A stretch of DNA of 7,561 bases from UBA4719 sp038249115 (lineage in GTDB: Bacteria > Actinomycetota > Actinomycetes > Actinomycetales > Dermatophilaceae), in assembly GCA_038249115.1 (NCBI GenBank), contig JBBRWQ010000126.1, forward strand, positions 1-7,561, read 5' to 3'. The first letter of the stretch is position 1; each line of letters starts with the position of its first letter. Position numbers and translations under genes: made by a program. Shown in pieces: positions 1 through 6,020 of this stretch. Below the pieces are notes generated by a model. That model was given only the letters and a program-made list of their open reading frames with translations. It was not told the DNA's origin and did not search any database.

Positions 1-162
1 CCGCTGACCGCCGGTGACGAGATCGTGGGCGTGCTGACCGTCGACTCGGTGAGGGAGACCGGCGGGCACGCCATGGTCACCACTCGCAGCGAGCTGTCCA
101 CCATCGAGGGTGAGCCGGTGTGCACCGCCACTTCCACCATCGTGATCCGCGGAGGCGAGTGA
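1..162 (+). CDS. FAS1-like dehydratase / UPF0336 protein, 3' end only
   Basis: Frame 1 is open from the window edge and gives 53 residues before TGA at 160-162. The 5' part lies outside the window. The visible part (starting PLTAGDEIVGVLTVDSVRET and containing TTRSELSTIEGEPVCTATST) reads like the last strands of a hot-dog fold of the MaoC_dehydrat_N / UPF0336 type. This is the HadA-like partner subunit of (3R)-hydroxyacyl dehydratases, which in this family usually lacks the catalytic Asp/His pair. The next gene begins 4 nt after the stop and encodes the catalytic-type partner, which supports a HadA/HadB-like heterodimer. The Shine-Dalgarno for that gene (GGAGGCGAG, 151-159) lies inside this reading frame, so the two are probably translationally coupled. 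What is seen is the frame and the partner gene. The family is recognised from sequence pattern only, and the acyl substrate is unknown. Confidence 0.8.
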   Translation, partial: PLTAGDEIVGVLTVDSVRETGGHAMVTTRSELSTIEGEPVCTATSTIVIRGGE

Positions 163-166
163 TCAG

Positions 167-598
167 ATGAGAGACACCGTGTTGTCCGTCCACGACGTCG
201 AGGTGGGTCAGGAACTGCCCCCGCTAGCGATCCACATCAGCCGCGAGAGCCTGGTGCAATACACCGGGGCCAGCCTGGACCGCAACCGCATCCACTGGGA
301 CGAACGGTTCGCCAGGTCTGTGGGGCTTCCGGATGTCATCGCCCACGGCATGTTCACGATGGGCTCTGCGATCAACGTGGTGAGTGACTGGGTCGGCGAT
401 GCCGGACGGATCGTGGAGTACGGCACCCGATTCACCAAACCTGTGGTGGTTCCGTACGAAGCCGGTGCCGACGTCGTGGTGACAGGGGTCGTCACCACGG
501 TCGATGCCGTGAACCGCCGCGCGACGGTCGAGCTCACGGCCATGTGCGGCACGGACAAGGTGCTCGGTCGCGCCACCGCCGTCGTCGCCCTCGGCTGA
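167..598 (+). CDS. MaoC-family (3R)-hydroxyacyl dehydratase, HadB-like
   Basis: The gene encodes 143 residues, the normal size for a single hot-dog dehydratase. The hydratase-2 motif is clear: Y32-T-G-A-S-x-D38-x-N40-x-x-H43, followed by FARSVGLPDVIAHGMFTMG (residues 48-66). D38 and H43 have the spacing of the catalytic Asp/His pair of MaoC/HadB enzymes, which dehydrate (3R)-3-hydroxyacyl thioesters to trans-2-enoyl thioesters in the cytoplasm. The ATG at 167 has GGAGG at 151-155 upstream, inside the preceding gene. It lies 4 nt after the UPF0336-type partner and 3 nt before murB, so the three genes look like one operon. In mycolate-containing genera the equivalent pair acts in FAS-II elongation. 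In genera without mycolates the substrate of this conserved pair is unclear, so I give no gene symbol. Confidence 0.9.
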   Translation: MRDTVLSVHDVEVGQELPPLAIHISRESLVQYTGASLDRNRIHWDERFARSVGLPDVIAHGMFTMGSAINVVSDWVGDAGRIVEYGTRFTKPVVVPYEAGADVVVTGVVTTVDAVNRRATVELTAMCGTDKVLGRATAVVALG

Positions 599-601
599 CC
601 G

Positions 602-1690
602 ATGCGCGAGGACGATGGCGTCCAGCTATCCGGCTTGACCACGATGCGTGTGGGCGGCCCGGCCGAGCGTCTGGCCATCGTTGACACCACGGACGAGCTG
701 GTTGACGCCGTCCGCGCGGTGGACGACGCCGACGAGCCTTTGCTGGTCCTCGCCGGTGGCTCGAACCTGATCGTCGCTGACGAGGGGTTCGCGGGTTCGG
801 TGGTCCTTATCGCGACCGGTGGCGTCACCGTCGAGTCATCCGGCACTGATGATGGAGTGACGATCCGCGTAGCTGCAGGCGAGGTCTGGGACGACGTGGT
901 GGCCCGTGCGGTCGCGGAGGGATGGTCTGGGATCGAGGCCCTCTCCGGCATACCGGGCTGCGCGGGCGCGACCCCGCTCCAGAACGTCGGTGCCTACGGC
1001 CAGGAGGTCGCCCAGACAATCTCACAGGTTCGCGTCTGGGACCGTCGCGAGCAACGGGTCCACTCGTTCGCCAACGCCGACTGCGGATTCACCTATCGCC
1101 ACTCGCTGTTCAAGGCGGAGTCTCGCTACGTCGTCCTCGACGTGGTGTTCCAGCTCAGGCTTTCGTCCCTGTCCTCGCCCGTCGTCTATGCGGATCTGGC
1201 TCGCGCGCTCGACGTCGAGGCGGGGGAGCGGGTGTCTCTCGAGGATGCACGTGAGGCCGTGCTGGCCCAGCGTCGCCAGCGGGGCATGGTCCTTGACGAC
1301 GCGGACCACGACACGTGGAGCTGCGGGTCGTTCTTCACTAACCCGATCATGTCCTCACGCGCCTTTGCCGAGCTGCAGGGCCGCGCCGTTGCCCGTTTGA
1401 GAGACTTGGACGCGCCCGACGGAGACGTCAAGGTGCCGCGGTTCGACACCACGGACGGACTGGTCAAGACCAGTGCCGCCTGGCTCATCGACAAAGCGGG
1501 GTTCGGCAAGGGCTACGGCCTCCCGGGGCCGGCCGCGTTGTCGACGAAACACACGCTCGCGGTGACAAACAGGGGTTCCGCGACAGCAGCCGACGTCGTC
1601 GCACTGGCCCGAGAGATCCGCGACGGCGTCCACGATGCCTTCGGAGTCAGCCTGGTGAATGAGCCGGTTCTCGTCGGCATCTCGCTATAG
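602..1690 (+). CDS. murB: UDP-N-acetylmuramate dehydrogenase (UDP-N-acetylenolpyruvoylglucosamine reductase)
   Basis: MurB is a cytoplasmic flavoenzyme that reduces UDP-GlcNAc-enolpyruvate to UDP-MurNAc with NADPH, the second committed step of peptidoglycan precursor synthesis. The protein has 362 residues. The FAD-binding PCMH domain covers roughly residues 10-190, with LAGGSNLIVADEGF (50-63) and GIPGCAGATPLQNVGAYGQE (116-135). The MurB C-terminal domain covers about 200-362. Residues matching the E. coli catalytic set are visible: Y165-R166 in YRHSLFK, the proton-donor serine S243 in CGSFFTNP, and E354 in NEPVLVG near the end. The ATG at 602 is 3 nt after the dehydratase stop and has no recognisable Shine-Dalgarno. 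It is still preferred because the conserved TTMRVGGPA motif begins at residue 13, so translation probably depends on coupling to the upstream gene. The start is the only uncertain point. Confidence 0.96.
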   Translation: MREDDGVQLSGLTTMRVGGPAERLAIVDTTDELVDAVRAVDDADEPLLVLAGGSNLIVADEGFAGSVVLIATGGVTVESSGTDDGVTIRVAAGEVWDDVVARAVAEGWSGIEALSGIPGCAGATPLQNVGAYGQEVAQTISQVRVWDRREQRVHSFANADCGFTYRHSLFKAESRYVVLDVVFQLRLSSLSSPVVYADLARALDVEAGERVSLEDAREAVLAQRRQRGMVLDDADHDTWSCGSFFTNPIMSSRAFAELQGRAVARLRDLDAPDGDVKVPRFDTTDGLVKTSAAWLIDKAGFGKGYGLPGPAALSTKHTLAVTNRGSATAADVVALAREIRDGVHDAFGVSLVNEPVLVGISL

Positions 1691-1705
1691 ACACCTGCTT
1701 CGGGC

Positions 1706-2728
1706 TCAGACGGCGAACCACTCGTCTATACCCGCGAACATCTGCTTGCGGGCCGACTCGGGGGCCCGCGAAGCCTCGATCGAGCCCTTTGCCAGTGCGG
1801 CCAGCTCCATGTCCGAAAGACCGTGTGCCGTGCGAGCGATGTCGTACTGGGCGCTCAGCCGCGAGCCGAACAACAGGGGGTCGTCCGCGCCCAGCGCAAT
1901 CCGCGCTCCGGCATCCATCAGCTGACGCAGGGGCACGTCTCTGGCTGCCCCGTAGACGCCGAGCGCGACGTTGCTCCCGGGGCAGACTTCGAGTGCGACT
2001 CCGCGGCGCACGACCTCGTCCAGAACTCGCGGGTCCTCGACGCTGCGAACCCCGTGCCCCAACCGATCCGGGTCAAGGGCCATGAGCGTTTCGTGCACCG
2101 CCTGAGCCCCGAGCAGCTCACCTCCGTGAGGCACGCAGGCCAGCCCGGCACGACGGGCGATATTGAAGGCATGCGCGAATTCGCTTGTGGTTCCGCGGCG
2201 TTCGTCGTTGCTCAGTCCGAATCCGACCACCTGTCCCGACCCGTCGCCGGCGTAGCGCGCCGCAAGTCGAGCCAGAACCCGAGCATCCAGTGGGTGCCGG
2301 ACCCTGCTCGCGGCAACAATGACCGCGACACCGATACCGGTGTCTGCGGAGGCTGACCGCGCCTCGTCCAGAATGATCTCCAGGGCAGGGGTGATGCCGC
2401 CGACGAAGGGTGCGTATGAGGTGGGGTCCACCTGGATCTCGAGCCACTGCGAACCCTCAGCGGCGTCGTCCATGGCTGCCTCACGGACGATTCGGCGCAT
2501 GTCGCTCTCGTCGCGCACGCACGCACGGGCTATGTCATAGAGGCGTTGGAACCGAAACCAGCCACGTTCATCGGCGGCACTCAACGTCGGCGGCCAGGAC
2601 GTGGTCAGGGCGTCCGGTAGGCGGATGCTGTGCTTGCCCGCGAGTTCGCGGAGCGTGGTGATCCGCATCGAGCCGGTGAAGTGAAGATGCAGATGGGCCT
2701 TGGGGAGCAGACCCAGGGGTCGAGACAT
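1706..2728 (-). CDS. Adenosine deaminase family amidohydrolase, substrate uncertain
   Basis: This 340-residue TIM-barrel metal-dependent hydrolase belongs to the adenosine/AMP deaminase family, which removes the 6-amino group of purines. Zinc ligands and catalytic residues can be read off: H14 and H16 (PKAHLHLHFTGSM), H201 and E204 (PHGGE), H225 (RLGHG) and D282-D283 (GADDP). CPGSN is at 249-253. Compared with mouse ADA, which I aligned by eye from memory, the ribose-contacting Asp19 is T18, and the DLAGDE loop is replaced by GLSNDE (171-176), so Asp181 becomes G171 and Gly184 becomes N174. It is therefore probably an aminohydrolase, but adenosine itself is not assured; an adenosine derivative is possible. 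The ATG at 2728 is 5 nt after the upstream aminotransferase stop. Only GAGG, 13 nt away, could serve as ribosome binding site, which suggests coupling. It converges on murB with 15 nt between stops. Confidence 0.9.
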   Translation of the reverse strand: MSRPLGLLPKAHLHLHFTGSMRITTLRELAGKHSIRLPDALTTSWPPTLSAADERGWFRFQRLYDIARACVRDESDMRRIVREAAMDDAAEGSQWLEIQVDPTSYAPFVGGITPALEIILDEARSASADTGIGVAVIVAASRVRHPLDARVLARLAARYAGDGSGQVVGFGLSNDERRGTTSEFAHAFNIARRAGLACVPHGGELLGAQAVHETLMALDPDRLGHGVRSVEDPRVLDEVVRRGVALEVCPGSNVALGVYGAARDVPLRQLMDAGARIALGADDPLLFGSRLSAQYDIARTAHGLSDMELAALAKGSIEASRAPESARKQMFAGIDEWFAV

Positions 2729-2733
2729 ACGGC

Positions 2734-3951
2734 TCAGTGTGCCTCGCTGAGCAGCTTCTGGATGCGTGCAACGCCCTCGACCAGGTCGTCGTCGGCGAGG
2801 GCGTAGGACAGCCGCAGGTATCCGCTGGGTCCGAATGCCTCACCGGGCACGACGGCCACCTCGACCTCATCCAGGATCAGTGCAGCAAGCTCGGCCGATG
2901 TGGTGCACACCCGGCCACGGATGGTCTTTCCGAGAACGCCCTTGACCGATGGGTAGGCATAGAACGCGCCGCTGGGCGTCGGGCATTCGACACCCTCGAT
3001 GTCGTTGAGCATCCCGACGATGGTGCGCCGGCGTCGGTCGAACGCCACCCGCATCTCCTCGACTGCGTCAAGGGAACCGGTCAGCGCCGCGATCGCGGCC
3101 CGTTGCGAGACGTTGGAGACGTTCGAGGTCGAGTGTGACTGCAGGTTGGTGGCCGCCTTGATGACGTCTCGCGGCCCGATCATCCAGCCGACGCGCCATC
3201 CCGTCATGGCGTAGGTCTTGGCGACCCCGTTGAGCACGACGCAGGTGTCGGCAAGCTCTGGCACCTCGACCGGCATGGAGACCGAGCGAACGCCGTCATA
3301 CGTCAGGTGCTCGTAGATCTCGTCGGTGACGACCCAGATCCCCTTGGCCAAGGCCCACTTGCCGATGTTCCGGATCTGCTCGGGGGGGTAGACCGCGCCG
3401 GTGGGGTTGGATGGCGAGCAGAAGAGCAGCGCCTTCGTCTGCGGCGTTCGGGCCGCCTCCAGCTGTTTGACGGTCACCAGGTAGTTCTGGTCCTCGCCCG
3501 CGAACACCTCGACCGCCGTGCCGCCCGCGAGCTTGATGGCCTCAGGGTAGGTCGTCCAGTAGGGGGCCGGGAGCAGCACCTCGTCGCCCGGGTCGAGCAG
3601 CGCGGCGAAGGTGTTGTAGACGGCATGCTTGCCGCCGTTGGTGACCAGCACCTGGTCCGGCGTGACCTGATAGTGGCTGTCGCGGAAAGTCTTGCTGACG
3701 ATCGCATTCTTCAGGTCGGGAAGCCCCGCTGCCGGTGTGTAACGGTGGTTTGCCGGGTCCTGGGCTGCCGCGACGGCGGCGGCGACAATGTAGTCAGGGG
3801 TGGGAAAGTCCGGTTCGCCGGCGCCGAAGCCGATGACTGGACGGCCTTCGGCCTTGAGCGCTTTGGCCTTGGCGTCGACGGCAAGCGTTGCTGACTCGGC
3901 GATGGCGCCGATGCGGCGGGAGACACGGGTGCGGGGGCTGGGCTCGGTCAC
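2734..3951 (-). CDS. aspC: Class I PLP-dependent aspartate aminotransferase
   Basis: The gene encodes 405 residues, typical of subgroup I-b aspartate aminotransferases, which convert aspartate and 2-oxoglutarate to oxaloacetate and glutamate. Fold-type I landmarks are in order: GAGEPDFPTP (43-52), the PLP phosphate-binding region NGGKHAV (105-111), YWTTYP (131-136), SPSNPTG with N182 (179-185), D210 and Y213 contacting the pyridine ring, the Schiff-base lysine K245 in NGVAKTYAMTGWRVGW, and R380 (YLRLSY) as the alpha-carboxylate arginine. The start is GTG at 3951 (3949-3951 read in reverse). The 25 nt before it show no Shine-Dalgarno, so translation may start on a very short leader. It is the first gene of a two-gene unit with the downstream deaminase. 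In this subgroup, prephenate or aromatic aminotransferase activity is sometimes also present, so the exact amino-acid range is open. Confidence 0.93.
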   Translation of the reverse strand: MTEPSPRTRVSRRIGAIAESATLAVDAKAKALKAEGRPVIGFGAGEPDFPTPDYIVAAAVAAAQDPANHRYTPAAGLPDLKNAIVSKTFRDSHYQVTPDQVLVTNGGKHAVYNTFAALLDPGDEVLLPAPYWTTYPEAIKLAGGTAVEVFAGEDQNYLVTVKQLEAARTPQTKALLFCSPSNPTGAVYPPEQIRNIGKWALAKGIWVVTDEIYEHLTYDGVRSVSMPVEVPELADTCVVLNGVAKTYAMTGWRVGWMIGPRDVIKAATNLQSHSTSNVSNVSQRAAIAALTGSLDAVEEMRVAFDRRRRTIVGMLNDIEGVECPTPSGAFYAYPSVKGVLGKTIRGRVCTTSAELAALILDEVEVAVVPGEAFGPSGYLRLSYALADDDLVEGVARIQKLLSEAH

Positions 3952-4065
3952 GGGGCAATGTTCTCAGAAGCTGGTATGCCGTGCGGCGGCACGTCCGCAG
4001 GCTGGTCATCAGCCCTTGCCTGCGTGCGGCTGGTGACGGGTTCGCATTGGGCCGCTGACCTCGCG

Positions 4066-4071
4066 TATGCT
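4066..4071 (+). promoter_or_regulatory. Possible -10 box for the tRNA-Trp/secE/nusG unit
   Basis: TATGCT fits the actinobacterial -10 pattern TANNNT. The best -35 match is TTCGCA at 4041-4046 with a long 19-nt spacer, so support is weak. A start near 4078 would place about 110 nt of leader before tRNA-Trp, to be removed by tRNA 5' processing. A second A/T-rich patch, TACCTAAAT at 4127-4135, has no good -35 partner. The whole 3952-4189 stretch contains no gene and separates divergently transcribed units, so promoters for both directions must lie in or near it. No convincing promoter for the leftward aminotransferase gene could be assigned. Confidence 0.35.
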
Positions 4072-4110
4072 CACCCACTGGGTGGTTGACGACAACCATG
4101 CTCAGGCATG
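4072..4110. repeat. Three tiled 5-bp inverted repeats in the divergent intergenic region
   Basis: Three perfect inverted repeats follow each other, each sharing one base with the next: CACCC-ACT-GGGTG (4072-4084), GGTTG-ACGA-CAACC (4084-4097) and CATGC-TCAG-GCATG (4097-4110). A fourth, GTGCG-6 nt-CGCAC, lies at 4151-4166. They begin directly after the candidate -10 box. They could be hairpins in the leader RNA or operator half-sites on DNA. No U-tract follows, so they are not a normal terminator. Short repeats arise easily in GC-rich DNA, so the function is open. Confidence 0.5.
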
Positions 4111-4189
4111 CCCCGAAGCCTCCCGGTACCTAAATGTGCACGTTCAAGCTGTGCGCCAGCTCGCACGACGGCACATGGGCGCCGCATAA

Positions 4190-4262
4190 AGGGCAGTGGC
4201 TCAATTGGTAGAGCACCGGTCTCCAAAACCGGCGGTTGGGGGTTCGAGTCCCTCCTGCCCTG
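4190..4262 (+). tRNA. tRNA-Trp (anticodon CCA)
   Basis: A complete 73-nt cloverleaf can be drawn. The acceptor stem is AGGGCAG (4190-4196) with CTGCCCT (4255-4261), 7 of 7 pairs, and the discriminator is G4262. The D stem is GCTC/GAGC (4199-4202 with 4211-4214) with loop AATTGGTA. The anticodon stem is CCGGT/ACCGG (4216-4220 with 4228-4232) around loop CTCCAAA, which places CCA at 4223-4225. The variable loop has 5 nt, and the T stem GGGGG/CCCTC has one G-U pair around TTCGAGT. The 3' CCA is not encoded and must be added after processing. Only 53 nt separate it from the secE start with no terminator in between, so it is probably co-transcribed with secE-nusG. This placement directly upstream of secE is common in actinomycetes. 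Confidence 0.98.
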
Positions 4263-4315
4263 CGCAGCGAGATCTGATCCAACGTTCGATCCGACAGAGA
4301 CGAAAGGCACGCGAG

Positions 4316-4588
4316 ATGACCGAGACGAGCACGGCAGGCGCCGCAAGCTCAGATCGCGCACGCCGTGACGCGCCCCGCAAGGGCAACCCCGTGGGTCGCT
4401 TCTTGGCGGGGATCAGCCTGTTCATCAGCCAGATCCTGGCCGAGCTCCGCAAGGTCGTTCGTCCGACCCGCCATGAGTTGGTCACCTACACGAGCGTTGT
4501 CATCGCCTTCGTAACTGTGGTGATGGCATTGATATGGGGCGCCGACCAGCTGATCGTCAAACTCGTCGCGTTCGCGTTCGGCAAGTAA
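4316..4588 (+). CDS. secE: Preprotein translocase subunit SecE
   Basis: SecE is the small clamp subunit of the SecYEG protein-conducting channel in the cytoplasmic membrane. The protein has 90 residues and the short one-helix architecture usual in Gram-positive bacteria. It has a basic, Ser/Ala-rich cytoplasmic N-terminus (1-30), the conserved amphipathic helix with ELRKVVRPTRHELVTYT (43-59), and one transmembrane helix at about 58-80 (SVVIAFVTVVMALIWGAD). The frame stays open upstream into the tRNA gene, but the ATG at 4316 is chosen because GAAAGG (4302-4307) lies 8 nt before it and the tRNA ends at 4262. The gene is followed by nusG after 40 nt, the classic secE-nusG pair linking secretion with transcription elongation factors by operon only. 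Confidence 0.96.
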   Translation: MTETSTAGAASSDRARRDAPRKGNPVGRFLAGISLFISQILAELRKVVRPTRHELVTYTSVVIAFVTVVMALIWGADQLIVKLVAFAFGK

Positions 4589-4610
4589 CAACCTCATCAG
4601 TTCCACAGCC

Positions 4611-4620
4611 AGGAAGTAGG
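4611..4620 (+). promoter_or_regulatory. Ribosome binding site deciding the nusG GTG start
   Basis: AGGAAGTAGG ends 8 nt before the GTG at 4629. It supports that codon as the start of nusG; no ATG exists in frame until deep inside the NGN domain. Confidence 0.6.
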
Positions 4621-4628
4621 TCATCAGC

Positions 4629-5450
4629 GTGTCCGAGAAGTGGACCTCCGAGGTCTCCGTCGACCAGTCGGCCGACAGCGAGCAGGGCGTCGGCGTCGTC
4701 GAACAGGCTGACGTCGACGTCAAGAACGACGACGTGGTCGAGCAGACGAGCGACGCCATCGACAGTGATGTCGTCGTCGAGCCGGCCGACGAAGCCGACG
4801 AAGCCGACGAGACTGGCGACATTGACGCTGGTGACATTGACGAAGCAGTCGAGGATGAGGCTGCGTTCCGCGCCAAGCTGCGCGTCCAGGAGGGCGACTG
4901 GTTCGTCATCCACTCCTACGCCGGCTACGAGAACCGGGTTAAGGCCAATCTTCTGACCCGCGTGACGTCCCTGAACATGGAGCCGTTCATCTTCGACGTG
5001 CAGGTCCCCATGGAGACCGTGAGCGAGGTCAAGGGCGGTGTCCGCAAGCTGGTCACCCGGGTGCGGATGCCCGGATACGTCCTGGTCCGCATGGACCTGA
5101 CCGATGAGAGCTGGGGCGCTGTGCGCCACACCCCCGGTGTCACTGGCTTCGTCGGTCACACCCACCAGCCGGTCCCGCTCTCGCACGACGAGATCTACAC
5201 CATGCTCAACCCGAGCTTCGAAACCGCTGGCGAAGCCGCGGGTTCGGCCGGGGGAGCCAAGACAGGCGAGACCCACATCGTGGACTTCGAGGTCGGCGAG
5301 TCCGTCACCGTCATGGAGGGGCCGTTCGAGACCCTTCCTGCCACCATCTCCGAGATCAACCCCGAGAGCCAGAAGCTCAAGGTGCTGGTCTCGATCTTCG
5401 GCCGCGAGACACCGGTCGAGCTTTCGTTCAGCCAGGTCGCCAAGATCTGA
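4629..5450 (+). CDS. nusG: Transcription termination/antitermination factor NusG
   Basis: NusG binds the RNA polymerase clamp through its NGN domain and, through its KOW domain, contacts Rho or ribosomal protein S10, so it tunes pausing, termination and transcription-translation coupling. Of 273 residues, the first 80 or so are a strongly acidic, low-complexity extension. The NGN domain follows at about 89-180 (WFVIHSYAGYENRVK at 91-105, MPGYVLVRMDLTDESW at 147-162, TPGVTGFVG at 168-176), then a Gly/Ala linker (about 197-214) and the KOW domain at about 216-273 (GESVTVMEGPF to the end). The start is GTG at 4629, supported by the AGGAAGTAGG upstream. E. coli NusG has 181 residues; long acidic N-termini are typical of actinobacterial NusG. 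The tail contains three in-frame ADE triplets. The gene lies 40 nt after secE and 44 nt before rplK. Confidence 0.96.
   Translation: MSEKWTSEVSVDQSADSEQGVGVVEQADVDVKNDDVVEQTSDAIDSDVVVEPADEADEADETGDIDAGDIDEAVEDEAAFRAKLRVQEGDWFVIHSYAGYENRVKANLLTRVTSLNMEPFIFDVQVPMETVSEVKGGVRKLVTRVRMPGYVLVRMDLTDESWGAVRHTPGVTGFVGHTHQPVPLSHDEIYTMLNPSFETAGEAAGSAGGAKTGETHIVDFEVGESVTVMEGPFETLPATISEINPESQKLKVLVSIFGRETPVELSFSQVAKI
4785..4844 (+). repeat. In-frame micro-repeats in the nusG acidic tail
   Basis: Three tandem 9-nt units GCCGACGAA/GAA/GAG (4785-4793, 4794-4802, 4803-4811) encode Ala-Asp-Glu three times (residues 53-61). Shortly after, two 15-nt near-copies (4815-4829 and 4830-4844) encode GDIDA and GDIDE. 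The pattern suggests recent slippage within an unstructured tail. The units keep the reading frame, so only tail length and charge would vary. Confidence 0.85.
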
Positions 5451-5494
5451 GTGAGCAGTACCCGCACCATCCCCGGCAAACAAGGACCTAGACA

Positions 5495-5926
5495 ATGCCT
5501 CCCAAGAAGAAAAAGATCGCCGGCTTTATCAAGCTGCAGATCCAGGCCGGCGCAGCGACGCCGGCACCCCCCGTGGGCCCCGCCCTCGGTCAGCACGGCG
5601 TCAACATCATGGAGTTCGTCAAGGCGTACAACGCTGCGACGGAGTCACAGCGCGGAAACGTCATCCCGGTGGAGATCACGGTCTACGAGGACCGCTCGTT
5701 CACCTTCATCACCAAGACGCCTCCGGCTGCCGAGCTGATCAAGAAGGCTGCCGGTGTGCCCAAGGGCTCCGGCGAGCCGCACAAGACCAAGGTGGCCCAC
5801 CTCTCGGCCGCCCAGGTCCGTGAGATCGCCGCAACAAAGATGGAAGACCTCAACGCCAACGACATCGAGGCTGCGGCCAAGATCATCGCCGGCACGGCTC
5901 GCTCGATGGGCATCACCACCGGCTGA
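5495..5926 (+). CDS. rplK: 50S ribosomal protein L11
   Basis: L11 binds the GTPase-associated region of 23S rRNA at the base of the L7/L12 stalk. It is needed for factor-dependent GTP hydrolysis and for RelA-type stringent sensing, and it forms part of the thiopeptide site. The length of 143 residues is standard. The N-terminal domain (about 1-75) has a lysine-rich start (PPKKKKIAGF) and the proline-rich segment TPAPPVGPALGQHGVNIMEF (22-41), whose prolines lie at the thiostrepton contact. The C-terminal rRNA-binding domain (about 76-143) ends with the conserved GTARSMGI (133-140). The ATG at 5495 follows AAGGA (5482-5486) by 8 nt. It sits 44 nt after nusG and 94 nt before rplA. Codon use is strongly biased to C/G-ending codons, as expected for a highly expressed gene. 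Confidence 0.98.
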   Translation: MPPKKKKIAGFIKLQIQAGAATPAPPVGPALGQHGVNIMEFVKAYNAATESQRGNVIPVEITVYEDRSFTFITKTPPAAELIKKAAGVPKGSGEPHKTKVAHLSAAQVREIAATKMEDLNANDIEAAAKIIAGTARSMGITTG

Positions 5927-6020
5927 CACAGACCGGCTCAAGTGGCAGGGCCAGCGCTGGTCCGTTCGACCACGAACTCCGTAACGAAGCACACCAGAAC
6001 CCAAAGCACCAGGAGCAGAA

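Noticed and set aside
208..951. 247-codon open frame on the minus strand over the MaoC dehydratase and murB
   Set aside because: Ser/Thr/Pro/Arg-rich translation with no domain pattern, opposite two well-identified genes; a codon-bias shadow.
906..1400. 164-codon plus-strand frame inside murB
   Set aside because: Arg/Ser-rich out-of-frame reading of murB. The murB frame carries the conserved catalytic residues throughout, so there is no frameshift.
1823..2356. 177-codon plus-strand frame opposite the deaminase gene
   Set aside because: Antisense to conserved deaminase motifs (HGGE, RLGHG, CPGSN); no independent start signal or motif.
4086..4091. TTGACG as a -35 box upstream of tRNA-Trp
   Set aside because: No TANNNT-like -10 lies 15-19 nt downstream, and the bases are part of an inverted repeat instead.
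4196..4315. Upstream extension of secE from 4196 into the tRNA gene
   Set aside because: It would translate most of tRNA-Trp. The ATG at 4316 has a proper RBS at 4302-4307 and gives a normal-length SecE.
4785..4844. Tandem short repeats considered as a CRISPR-like or minisatellite element
   Set aside because: Units of 9 and 15 nt without spacers, in frame and coding for an acidic tail inside nusG.
4557..5495. 312-codon open frame on the minus strand opposite nusG and the secE end
   Set aside because: It lies exactly antisense to nusG, whose NGN and KOW motifs are unmistakable. Its composition (Asp/Val/Gly/Leu-rich, no recognisable motif) is that of a GC-rich antisense shadow.
5948..5963. 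GGGCCA-GCGC-TGGTCC hairpin between rplK and rplA as an L1-binding autoregulatory site or terminator
   Set aside because: It lacks the asymmetric internal loop of known L1 mRNA sites and has no T-run. It is probably an ordinary GC-rich palindrome or a processing site.
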